Of a DNA stretch of 64,000 nucleotides, positions 53,368 to 62,800 are shown one piece after another; the first letter of the stretch is position 1; each line of letters opens with the position of its first letter. The notes under the pieces were generated by a model that ran no database searches, was not told the origin of the DNA, and was given only the letters and a program-made list of their open reading frames with translations. Source of the stretch: JAXMBN01 sp046349875 (lineage in GTDB: Bacteria; Planctomycetota; Planctomycetia; Pirellulales; Pirellulaceae). The position numbers and the translations under genes were made by a program. Location of the stretch: assembly GCA_046349875.1 (NCBI GenBank), contig JAXMBN010000001.1:186001-250000 (forward strand), in the 5' to 3' direction.

Positions 53368-53660
53368 TCAAGACGGGAACGGGAAAGAGCTACGATTAGC
53401 CCCTTCACCCCAGCGACGATTCAGGGTCAGAGCATAGAGCAGGACGGCAGCCCCACAAGCAAGGCAGCTCCAGGGCATCCACTCGGCGGGCTTGAAGATG
53501 CGGTCCCCATGGCGACGGTGGGATTGGTGTAGAAACCAGGAGTCGCCTGGATGGGATCATCGACCACTCCCGATGCAAGCGTTGCATTATCGATGAGCAG
53601 GCACTCGATTCCTAGGATCAGGAGCATCAATCCGATTGCACAAAAGAAAGCTCGCCACAT
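53368..53660 (-). pseudogene. Small two-helix membrane protein, frameshifted at a G-run
   Basis: From ATG 53660 the frame gives MWRAFFCAIGLMLLILGIEC and a linker, the N-terminus of a small protein I recall as conserved in planctomycetes. Beyond residue 50 or so the frame turns into Ser/Pro/Gly nonsense and stops at 53427. Adding one G to the four-G run (53504-53507, minus strand) restores GDRIFKPAEWMPWSCLACGA and AAVLLYALTLNRR, a proper second helix ending at 53368. This is one homopolymer indel, either real or a sequencing error. Confidence 0.7.
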
Positions 53661-53836
53661 AGTGCTCAAGAGTCAGGAAGATGATCGAACTCGAATAAGA
53701 GACACAACCTCTTTTTCGGTGTCGGCTTGAGCCTGATGACATCCCAACTCAAAACGCATACCCCAACTAGAATCTCAAGAAGGCTAAGCGAATCACCGAA
53801 AAAAGCATCGCAAACGGTGCGACCCCCCTTTTTTTA

Positions 53837-53879
53837 CACACTATCTACCTTCCGATGCTGGAGTGGATAGGATAGTGTG
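53837..53879. promoter_or_regulatory. Inverted repeat upstream of the Gfo/Idh oxidoreductase gene
   Basis: A perfect 9-bp inverted repeat, CACACTATC (53837-53845) with GATAGTGTG (53871-53879), spaced by 25 bases. It lies about 70 bases before the start codon and follows a C/T-run. It could be an operator, or the stem of a leader hairpin. No regulator gene lies beside it except the broken LysR gene. Confidence 0.4.
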
Positions 53880-53947
53880 GATGGAACCTGGGGTAACCTT
53901 AATGATCTCCCTCCTTCAACCTCACCTTCTTTGGAGTTCTTCATCGA

Positions 53948-55288
53948 ATGAAACGAACGAATAATTCACGTCGTCAGTTTATTAAGACTACCGCAGCCGT
54001 TAGTTGCGGATATTGGGTTGCCGGAGGTGTTGCACCGAAGGAAAGCCGCTCGGCTCTGGAAGAAGTCCGATTTGCATGCGTGGGTGTCGGTGGCAAGGGC
54101 AAGAGCGATTCTCAAGACGCTGCCAAGGGTGGAAAGATCGTTGCCATTTGCGATATCGATGATAACACCATTGCCGAACGCAAGAAGGATGATGCCTTCG
54201 CGGGAGCTCGCGTCTTCAATGACTACCGCAAGCTCTTTGAAGAAGTAGGTTCCAGTATTGATGCCGTTACCGTAAGCACGCCAGACCACTTGCACGGTGT
54301 TGTCTCGGCCATGGCTTTGAAGAACAAGAAGGCTGTGTATTGCCAAAAGCCTTTGACACGAACCATTTGGGAAGCACGTCGTTTGGCTGATCTAGCTCGC
54401 GAAGCTGGTGTTGCCACGCAGATGGGCAATCAGGGATCGGATAAGTCGGGTCTTCGCGAAGCAGCTGCCAAGCTCAAGGCTGGCGTGATTGGCACGATCA
54501 AGGAAGTGCACGTTTGGACCAACCGTCCCGTTTGGCCACAAGGTATCGCACGCCCAGCAGGGGAACCCGTTCCAAGCCATATTCACTGGAACGAATTCAT
54601 CGGCCCTGCGGAAATGCGAGATTATAGCCCTGCCTACCATCCATTCAAATGGCGTGGTTTCTGGGCGTTTGGAACGGGTGCTTTGGGTGACATGGCTTGC
54701 CATACATTGAACATGGCCTTTGCAGGTTGCGAATTGGTCAATCCAGTCGCAGTTCAAGCCAAGACCTCCGGTCACAACAAAGAAACCTTCCCAGGTAACT
54801 CGCTCATCGAGTTTGACTTTGCGGCCACCAAGTCGCGCCCGGCAGTCAAAATGTTCTGGTATGACGGCGGTCGCAAGGTTGACCCAACCTTGCTGGAAGG
54901 CCAGAAGATGCGCGATAGCGGTTGCTTGATCGTTGGCGACAAGGGCAAGCTCTATACGCCAGACGATTATGGGGCCGAGTACGTCATGCTCGGCGGAACT
55001 GACAAAGAAGTTGAGTTCGTAAAGAGCCCTGGGCACTTCCGCGAGTTCGTTGCTGGTATCAAAGATGGCAAGCCGACCTGGTCGAACTTCGCCGATTACG
55101 CTGGCAAGCTAACCGAAGTCATTCTCCTTGGTAACCTGGCTGTTTGGGCCGCTGGTGAATCCAAGGAAGGCGTTGCCGAAGTTTCGAGCCCACGTATTGA
55201 GTGGGATCAAGCCAACCTCAAGGTCAAAGGCACCGATGCCTACGATTGGTTGGTCAAGCCAAAGTTCCGCGCCGGTTACGAAATGTAA
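53948..55288 (+). CDS. Tat-exported Gfo/Idh/MocA family oxidoreductase
   Basis: A 446-residue NAD(P)-dependent oxidoreductase. The twin-arginine leader NNSRRQFIKTTAAVSC is followed by a Rossmann domain (RFACVGVGGKGKSDSQDA, IVAICDIDDNTI). DAVTVSTPDHLHGVVSAMAL and VYCQKPLTRTIWEARRLADL give the catalytic Lys region. The C-terminal domain includes GTGALGDMACHTLNMAF. Many exported members of this family act on sugars or glycosides; the substrate is unknown. The ATG is at 53948, with GGAG around 53934. It is intact over its whole length although its neighbours on both sides are broken, which argues that it is under selection. It ends in a terminator at 55319. Confidence 0.93.
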   Translation: MKRTNNSRRQFIKTTAAVSCGYWVAGGVAPKESRSALEEVRFACVGVGGKGKSDSQDAAKGGKIVAICDIDDNTIAERKKDDAFAGARVFNDYRKLFEEVGSSIDAVTVSTPDHLHGVVSAMALKNKKAVYCQKPLTRTIWEARRLADLAREAGVATQMGNQGSDKSGLREAAAKLKAGVIGTIKEVHVWTNRPVWPQGIARPAGEPVPSHIHWNEFIGPAEMRDYSPAYHPFKWRGFWAFGTGALGDMACHTLNMAFAGCELVNPVAVQAKTSGHNKETFPGNSLIEFDFAATKSRPAVKMFWYDGGRKVDPTLLEGQKMRDSGCLIVGDKGKLYTPDDYGAEYVMLGGTDKEVEFVKSPGHFREFVAGIKDGKPTWSNFADYAGKLTEVILLGNLAVWAAGESKEGVAEVSSPRIEWDQANLKVKGTDAYDWLVKPKFRAGYEM

Positions 55289-55318
55289 TCGAGACGATCT
55301 ACCGATCGCATCCAACAA

Positions 55319-55347
55319 GGGTGGGCCAAATGGCTCACCCTTTTTTT
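55319..55347 (+). terminator. Rho-independent terminator after the Gfo/Idh gene
   Basis: GGGTGGGCC pairs with GGCTCACCC (one mismatch) around AAAT, followed directly by seven T (55341-55347). Confidence 0.9.
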
Positions 55348-55427
55348 ATGGACCGAAGGTAGAGTCGAAGGAATCAATTCGTTTCAGTTAGGCAACAGTG
55401 TTACAATGCGCCCAACGGAGATCTATC

Positions 55428-55997
55428 ATGCGAACGTTGTGGCTCTATTGTTTTGTGCTCGGCATCGGCTTACTTTCTTCGCTACACGCTCAAGAGACCG
55501 ACAAGGTTTATTCGGGGCCTCAAGCTTCTGAACCACTCCCTTCATTTGCATTGCATCGATTGAATGGTTCCGAAGCAGGTCGCGAGATTGATACGAAGAC
55601 GCTCCTCGAAAACCAACCGTGCCTTCTCATTTTCATCCATGATGTGAATCGCCAAAGCATTAGCTTCACGCGTACGCTCAGTTCCTACGCGCATTCATCG
55701 CGATCGAAGTTGCGAACTTGCGCTATCTTCCTTCAAAACGATATCAACGAAGGCGAAACGCTTTTCAAACGCATGGGCCATGCATTGGCATGCGACATCA
55801 ACGTTTGCACGCGGACGGAAAGGAAGGCCCAGGTTCGCTTGCCTAAATCGAAAAGTCACTGACTTAGCTGGTCGGCAATAGCGGCGAGTGTAAAAGCCAA
55901 CTTTGCATGATTCAAACGAGCCTTCAAACAGATCTACTTCCTGACTACCGTCAACGCCATAGTCGATGTGATCGAGGCGACCGTCCTGAATCAATAG
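55428..55997 (+). pseudogene. Secreted thioredoxin-like protein, C-terminal half frameshifted
   Basis: ATG 55428, with GGAG upstream, starts a signal peptide (TLWLYCFVLGIGLLSSLHA) and a thioredoxin-fold-like part: CLLIFIHDVNRQSISFTRTL, then LFKRMGHALACDINV. The frame then degenerates and stops at 55862. Continuing in shifting frames, the expected remainder is readable: DGKEGPGSLA, LVGNSGECK, IQTSLQTDLLP and TVNAIVDVIEATVLNQ, ending at a stop at 55995-55997. At least four indels and an in-frame stop separate these pieces. No CxxC redox motif is visible. The family is common and uncharacterised in planctomycetes. Confidence 0.75.
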
Positions 55998-56995
55998 TTA
56001 CTGCGGATCATGCGAAAATCCCCGAGGGATGGAATCTGCACACCAGGTCAAAGACATCAAAATTTTTTGAGACCGTTTATCTCAAAGATACGATTAGCAT
56101 TGCTATCAAATATTCAGTTGCAGGCGAAAAGGATATGGTTTGCCGCAGACTGCTGCAGACTTCAAACACCATTGATGTATAGCTTGAGTTAGCTGAGAAT
56201 GCTAGTTTCTGAGTATTTCAACTTGAATTCTGTTTAGATTTGAAAACAATGAAGATGAAGATAAACCCGTTTTCCAGTTGTTCTAATAGGCATCCTTCAC
56301 AAATGAAAGGGGAAAGCATAGGACTAGAGTGAAATGCCTGTTCAAGCTTCTACAGATTCTACAGAATTGTTTGATTTTCTTATTTGTAAATGCTTTGAGC
56401 GGAGGCTCATATTTCATCACAAATGATTTTGATGCTCACATCATTCCTTCATTGACCAACATATGAAGCAGATTTGAAACATGAGCAGCTATATTGCAGT
56501 TCTGCCTGAGTTATAATGGATTTATTCTGGTGATTATATCAATGTGGACAGTTCCAGGGATACTGTTGATCTGCGTGTTCGTCCAGTGCCTACTGTTGAG
56601 AAATCTCTGCGTGATGGAGCATGGTATGACTAACGTTTTGATGAATTCTGGTGGTGCCTGATGTTGATGCAATGGATTACCGCGCCATGGCAAAACAGGA
56701 GCCTTTCCACGCGAATGTCTGTCGAACGAACGGCTGAATACGGAGGACTGATACACTTCTGCATTTGGGGCGCACGATGCATCTGGATACCAGGCATGAA
56801 GTAACGTCGTCGCATCTATCGGTCGAAGATGGTAGTTCGCTTGCGTGATGAAGCCGCGAACTAAATCACGGTACTTCGACTTGGCCAACACTGTCTGTTC
56901 ATCTGATACTGAAATTTGCTGTATGTTGAAGTGGTGATAAAGGCCTTTGAATTTAGCGGACATAGATCCAACGATGGACCGAGCCCACATCCGAA
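55998..56995. other. AT-rich intergenic island of unknown origin
   Basis: About 1 kb between two wrecked genes. Two sampled 60-base lines (56221 and 56341) contain only about 18 G/C each, near 30%, against 50-55% elsewhere. The right half, from about 56640, returns to higher GC and carries a minus-strand open frame of unknown meaning. No transposase motif, terminal inverted repeat or tRNA was seen. It could be inserted foreign DNA or a mis-joined contig segment. Confidence 0.6.
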
Positions 56996-57056
56996 GGATA
57001 TTATCGACTAACATGTCGATTACATCTGCAGTCGCTGGGTCTTGTTCCAAGTCCAT
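56511..57056 (-). CDS. Unrecognised open frame in the AT-rich island
   Basis: A 181-codon frame whose product I do not recognise. It contains no signal peptide or membrane helix; phrases include SKYRDLVRGFITQANYHLRP and TLLHAWYPDASCAPNAEVYQ. Codon choice is unlike neighbouring genes, with more ATA, TTA and AGA. There is no ribosome site at the ATG, and its first 20 codons overlap the plus-strand DUF1549 remnant. It may be a foreign gene fragment, an exon-like piece, or chance. Confidence 0.25.
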   Translation of the reverse strand: MDLEQDPATADVIDMLVDNILRMWARSIVGSMSAKFKGLYHHFNIQQISVSDEQTVLAKSKYRDLVRGFITQANYHLRPIDATTLLHAWYPDASCAPNAEVYQSSVFSRSFDRHSRGKAPVLPWRGNPLHQHQAPPEFIKTLVIPCSITQRFLNSRHWTNTQINSIPGTVHIDIITRINPL

Positions 57057-58409
57057 TCAGACGGACAGTTTGGCTCCGCCGAGTCTACCTCGATTTGACT
57101 GGGCGATTCCATCCGAAGAATAATCGAGTGCTTTTGAATCGATCGGTTATCGAATCGATTGGAGCGGACAGTCGAGCGGATCTTTGAACTCGCCGCGGTA
57201 CGCACCTTCTGGGCTTGGCATGATTGGGATGATGGGCTTGCTGGATCTCTGCAAGATGAGAAAGCCCTGTAACGATTTGCCTTGTGGCTTGAAGAGAGTT
57301 ACCGCGATGACGTCCCCTCGCGACTGCTGCCATGGACTTGCTCGCTCTCGAAGGCGATAGCCACGAAGCGGAGCCACGACTTTCACTCGACTTGCCGCGG
57401 ATCCCATGCTTCATGGTGAGGCTGTGGGGCGCTATTTCATGGGGACGCGCATGCAATGCGCACACTGCCACAACCATCCGCTCGATCGTTGGACGATGGA
57501 CGATTACTTTGGACTGGCAGCGATTTTTGCCAAGCTTGATCGTGGCCCCATCGTAAAGACCTTGGAACGATCTTACCTCTATCATCCGCAGACCCAAGAC
57601 GTCATCGCACCCAAGCTGCTCGGTGAGTCTTCGGTACTCCATGAGAAAGAAGCCCGGGCGGCGACTTTGCCCTATGGAACCTTGCGACGGGCAGATTCGC
57701 AGAAGTCTATGTCAATCGATTATGGGCGACGCTATTTGGTTATGGATTGGTCGAACCGATGGATGATTGGTCACAAACCAATCCACCGATTCAGCCTGAA
57801 TTGCTGAAGGAACTTGCTACTTCTTTTCAGCGCGATGGCTATCATGTGAAGCCACTTCTCAAACGCATCGTATTGTCCGAGGTTTATCGACGACAAAGCG
57901 AATTCACCACGAGGAAAACCGAGCAAGGCATTGGCGGCGTGTCGTGCTCGCAAGCCGAGTGGCCCCCGAAGTCTATTCCGATCTCATCAACGGCCTCATG
58001 GTCTCCCTCCAACACTTCCTCACAGGACAGTTCGATTCGCACTTGGCATGGTGATCCAACTTCGAAACGCACCTTACAATCTCTTGGAGCCTGCCCTTCG
58101 GTTGCGTGTTTGCCTCAAACAGGTCTGACGCGATTGAGTACGCAATTGCATTTGCTGCAGGGAGATTATTTGAATCAGCGACTCTCAGAAGGCCCCTTCA
58201 TTCCATCTCTCTTAGGTCATTCCGACGACCATCGTGAACGGTTGATCTCGGGTCGGTGACGAATCTTATTCACGCCATCCTTACGAGCAAGAGTTGCGAA
58301 AATGGGTTGACGCTTTGTCGCACCTCGCCCCTACGAAAACTCGTACTTGGTATGAGGATTGGGCTTGGGGCCGCTCACGAACTCGCTCGAATTTCAAACG
58401 ATTCCTTGA
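56996..58409 (+). pseudogene. DUF1549/DUF1553 cytochrome protein wrecked by many indels
   Basis: Fragments of one planctomycete DUF1549-DUF1553 protein follow each other in shifting frames: LQSLGLVPSP, WLRRVYLDLTGR, LWLEESYRDDVP, FTRLAADPMLHGEAVGRYF, then MGTRMQCAHCHNHPLDRWTM with its CAHCH heme-type motif, and DDYFGLAAIFAKLDRGPIV. These are followed by YVNRLWATLFGYGLVEP, DDWSQTNPPIQPELLKELAT, KPLLKRIVLSEVYRRQS, LHLLQGDYLNQRLSE and LTNSLEFQTIP with a stop at 58407-58409. The order is collinear with the family, but at least seven frame changes are needed. The 5' end fades into the AT-rich island. No signal peptide remains. Confidence 0.8.
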
Positions 58410-58550
58410 CCTTTAGAAGCGGGTCAGACAGGCAGAGCGGAGTATCTTCAAAGCGCCGATATTGATAGAATCCCGGAAGTAGGGAAAAGGGCGTCGATGT
58501 CGTTCATCGACAGCATTTTTCTCTATCCTTTCGCAGATTCCATCACAACT

Positions 58551-58787
58551 ATGACGACCGAAGCTAATTCTCCTGGAAGCTGGACTTCATACCATTCCAA
58601 TGCCTCCGGGCGGAAAACGCAGCCGATTCTGGATCTTTTGGCATTACGCGATCCCGCTTGCTGTCGTGCACATTTTGGCATGCCGTTGGTGTTCCTGCCC
58701 TCCAATTTCTCTTGGAGCGGTCTATTGGTCGGAGGATCACGCACTGCCTTTTCTTGATGGTCTTGGTGTTTCAATGGATACCACCGA
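58551..58787 (+). pseudogene. N-terminal part of acyl-CoA desaturase, frameshifted
   Basis: From ATG 58551 the desaturase N-terminus can be pieced together only by changing frame: MPPGGKRSRFWIFWHYAIPL, AVVHILA, LVFLPSNFSWSGLLVGG, ITHCLFLMVL, then GYHRLLTHRGF, the first histidine box, which joins the intact downstream frame. A TGA at 58755 closes that frame upstream. At least three to four single-base indels are needed, one of which is a missing G before TACCAC near 58776. Confidence 0.7.
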
Positions 58788-59558
58788 TTGCTGACGCACC
58801 GTGGATTCCAGTGTCCTAAATGGTTGGAACACATGTTCGCGATTTTTGGCATTTGCACCTTGCAAGATTCACCTGCTCGCTGGGTTGCAGTGCACCGAAT
58901 GCACCATCAATTCAGCGACCACCAACCCGATCCTCATTCTCCTTGGGTGACCTTTTTGTGGGGACATGTGGGCTGGCTGTTGGTCCGCGATCGACGCCAC
59001 GATACCGTTTTCCATTTTGAGCGTTATGTCCGCGATATGCTTCGCGATCCTTTTTACCTGCGCGTTGAAAAACACCTCGTTTGGTTCTGGATTTATGTCG
59101 TCCATGCATTGGTGATCGGTGGAATGGGCTATGGCTATGGCTTGGCACTATCGATGAGTTCTTCGGAAGCCCTTCATTTGGCTTGGACGTGGCTGGTCTG
59201 GGGTGTTTTTGCTCGGACTGTGTTTACATTGCATGTCACCTGGGCCGTTAATTCGGTGGGTCACATGTGGGGTTATCGCAACTACGAAACTCGCGACAAC
59301 AGCACCAACAGCTGGTGGGTTGCTCTTTTGACCTTTGGTGAAGGCTGGCACAACAACCACCACGCGGACCAACGCAGTGCTCGACATGGCCATCGCTGGT
59401 GGGAATTGGATATGTCCTGGCACACCATCAAATTGATGGAAACCATTGGCCTCATTTCCCATGTGATCGGGCCCCGTGTTCGTCCTCAAATGGCCCTAAG
59501 CGATGTCGAACAACTTCACGTTTCCGACTCCAAGGAAGCCGAAGAGCTTAGCAAGTAA
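58788..59558 (+). CDS. Delta-9-type fatty acid desaturase (intact C-terminal 256 residues)
   Basis: An intact frame encoding most of a membrane fatty acid/acyl-CoA desaturase. The three histidine boxes of the di-iron site are present: HRLLTHRG spans the frame's first codons (TTG at 58788), VHRMHHQFSDHQPDPHSP is second, and GEGWHNNHHADQRSARHG third. Hydrophobic segments (FWIYVVHALVIGGMGYGYGL, WTWLVWGVFARTVFTLHVTW) cross the membrane. The enzyme would introduce a double bond into C16/C18 acyl chains using O2. Without the upstream 80 residues it would lack its first helices, so it is functional only if the N-terminal frameshifts are sequence errors. Confidence 0.88.
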   Translation: MLTHRGFQCPKWLEHMFAIFGICTLQDSPARWVAVHRMHHQFSDHQPDPHSPWVTFLWGHVGWLLVRDRRHDTVFHFERYVRDMLRDPFYLRVEKHLVWFWIYVVHALVIGGMGYGYGLALSMSSSEALHLAWTWLVWGVFARTVFTLHVTWAVNSVGHMWGYRNYETRDNSTNSWWVALLTFGEGWHNNHHADQRSARHGHRWWELDMSWHTIKLMETIGLISHVIGPRVRPQMALSDVEQLHVSDSKEAEELSK

Positions 59559-59797
59559 TATTTGCATACTCCCTTTGAGCTCGCCCGTTCTTGCGTTTTC
59601 ACCTGCCCTGCAATCGTCGAGATAGATCTTCTTCGCAGATGCCGGGGCTTGCGCTTCCTATTGAAGAGAGGATTCGCCTCCTACACGTGAGCCATTGGCT
59701 GGCGACGAAAGGATGAGAACGGCTTGCGTTAGCAGTTAGACCGCTCTCTAACGAGCCCTGTGAACTCTAGCATTTGGCGAACAGGACACGCACCCAT

Positions 59798-59836
59798 AAA
59801 AAAAGCCCGAGCGATTTGCCCGGGCTTTGTTTTTGA
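59798..59836. terminator. Terminator after the giant surface-protein gene
   Basis: AAAGCCCG (59802-59809) pairs with CGGGCTTT (59821-59828). It is flanked by an A-run (59798-59804) on the left and T-rich sequence on the right. The A-run gives a U-run for the minus-strand gene ending at 59853. It may also serve the convergent desaturase gene. Confidence 0.8.
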
Positions 59837-59852
59837 CCAAGTTTGATGTCGA

Positions 59853-62800
59853 TTATCGCTTCTTGCGCCATTGATCGAGCACATCGGAAGCGAGGTCATC
59901 GAGGATCGAATCCACGCCATCGTCCGCAGTGGTATCGAACACAACATCATTCACTTCGCCTTCACCTTCACCTGCACCTTGTTGGTTCAATCGGTTGAGA
60001 ACCATCAAAGCATCGATTGGCGAGATGAATCCGTCGGCGTTGACGTCGTAGAAGTAGCGACCGTCTTCACCTTCACCACCCGAACCACCGAGGGCTCGCG
60101 TTCCTTGACGATTCAAGCTGTTGATAACGAGCAAGGAATCGATCGGGGAAACGAATCCATCGTTGTTGACGTCGAATGGATTGTTGGTGTTCGTGAAACC
60201 TTCACCCGATCCGGACGAAGCGGCAACGATGTTGATCGAATCAGCGACGTAGCGAATAAAGTCTGGTGCAATCGTGGTTGGAGGCTCGAACAACAAGGTA
60301 TCGTGGAACGGACTGATGTCGGCTGGATCACCCACGAAGCTGGCCTGTCCAACAGCCTTGGCGGTCAGGGTTAGAGTGAACTGTAACAGTTCGCCCGAAC
60401 CAAGCGGAGCACTGCCGGTTTGAACCGAACCCAATTCGTTGATCAGGTTGTTGACTCGAATATCACCACTCTTCACGTTCGAGTAGTTTGCGCTGAAGGC
60501 AACTTGGAAGCCAAGTCCGCCGGTGGACGAATCGAGATCAACTCCCACCAAGGATGAGTTGTAAAGAACGTCTTGGAAGGCAGCAAACACACCTAGATTC
60601 GCACCCGAAGCTCGGAGGTCGCGAACAAATCCGCGAAGTTGGAACTTCTGACCAACGGTGATCTGATCGATCGGCGTTCCATTCAAGTCGGTTGCTGCAA
60701 GGCGAAGCTCGATGAGGTCATCACCGGTTGCATTGCCAACTTGCAGAGACACGCGACCAATCGAGGTAAATCCACGATCGTCTTGGATGGTGTAGGTGAA
60801 GGAATCGAATCCGTTGTATCCAGCGTTCGGCGTGTAGCGTACGACGTCATCGGATGGAATGCTCGTTCCGTTGTCATCGATTTCCACAAAGCCATTGATT
60901 GGCTGAGTGACGCTTACCATTCGGATAGAACCGGTGGTGCCAGGGCTATCGTTGTCCAAAACATCGATGATGTTGCCGGTGCTATTCGCTGGCAACGGCG
61001 AAGCCAAGGAGTCATCGACGGCGTATGGGAAGCTGAAGCTATCGCCAACGATTTCAACCGATGCTCGGCCGTAACGAACCTGCTGAATAGGTACCGGAGT
61101 CGAAGGAGTGTTGAACAGAAGAACGTCGGTCAACGGCGAGTTGTCAGCTGGGTCCGCGATGAAGTCAACCAAACCTGGTGCCATGGCATCGAAGGTGATC
61201 GTTGCCAACAAGGATGGATCTGGTTGATCCATGTCTTGAGCGCCGGTGAAGGCACCCATGTCATCGATCTTACCTGGCACTTCATTCGTGCCTTGGCGCC
61301 CAGCCGCATATACATTTCCCCAATCGATCTGGAAATTGAAATTCGAATTGGTTGTTGTATTCGCCGACGGTGTAACCAAGGCGGCGTTGTAGAGCATATC
61401 TAGATACGCCGCGAAGACTCCTGGAGAGATAGTAAAGTTCTCAGGTGCACGCAGATCATCAACATAGACTTGAACCTTAAATTTCTCGCCTTGTCGTACA
61501 GCACTTACTTGGTTACCGCTAAGATCGGTTACACGGAAGCTAATACCAGCGACGTCGTCATCGCGATCGCCCGGTAGGGTGTGAACTGTAACCTTCGCAG
61601 TGGTTAGCTTTCCATCAGCGTCAGTTGCAGTGTAGCTGAAGGTTTCCGTTCCACCAAAGTTGCGTCGAGGTGTGTAGCGAATACTCTGATTGCCTGAACC
61701 AATCACCGCACTTCCACCTTGGTCAGGTGTTGTGATGGAGATGATTTGCAGTGCGCCGCCACGGCCTTCAATATCATTGGCCAACACGTTGAGTGGATAG
61801 CCAATGGTGTTGGTCGATACGTCGTACGAATCGTCGACTGCAACAGGGTTCTCAAAGGTCAAAGCCACGTTGACTGTTACCGTTGCGGTATCTTCAGCAC
61901 CCGAAGCATTTCGCATACGGTAGGTGAAGGTCTCGCGACCTACAAAACCATTGCGAGGCGTATAAAGGATTGCGGTGCGAGCCGTATTGATTCGGATGTT
62001 TCCGCCCTTATCTCCGCTCGAAATCGAAACGATTTGCAGAGCCTCACCCGGAATCTTGAAGTCGTTTGCAAGAACATCCAACGTGTTGTTCAGCGAATTA
62101 CGAGCTACCGTGACGCTATCATCGACGGCAAGTTCCAACGTGCTTGCAATCGTGGTGGCGTAGTCTTCGACTTCACCAGCGACGGAGCGACCTGTTGGAA
62201 GCGTGTTGATTTCTTGCGACAAACGGAAGCGAGCGTAGGTGGAACCTAGAGTTGCACTCGATGGAATCGAGAATACAACCGTATTCGCACCAGCGGCCAA
62301 AGGCTGATTCTTGATAATCTGCTCGCCAGCATCGTTCCAGTCACCATCCTTGTTCAAATCGATCCAGCCGTGAAGATAGGCTGTTTGACCGGTGGTGTTG
62401 GTCAAGAACGCACTGACCGCATTGTTGGCGTCACCAGCAACCAAAGGTCGAATGAAGGTGATACCATCTTCGTCGTCGATGACATTGCCCGCGGAATTGG
62501 CGAGCCCGTTGATATCATCGCCGGTTGCAGCAGCATTGGGCTGTCCATCGCCATCGATGTCAACATAGGTTCCCAAAGACAAGCCAGAGACGATACCAGC
62601 GGTTGCACCGCCGGCAGTGGCCGTCGTGGGATACGGAGCAGGAGCATCACCATAATCGAGCGCGAAGCGATTACCGAAATCGAGCCCTCGCAATGGATTC
62701 ACTCCATCGTACGAAACAATATGCTCGCCCGATGTTGGATAGGTTTGCAAGAAACCTGGTTCGAGAACTTCGCGAATCGCATACGTTCCAGCTCGTGGCG

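Noticed and set aside
60639..61403. 254-codon plus-strand frame inside the giant surface-protein gene
   Set aside because: The Arg/Ser/Val-rich translation mirrors the repeats of the real minus-strand gene; there is no start signal.
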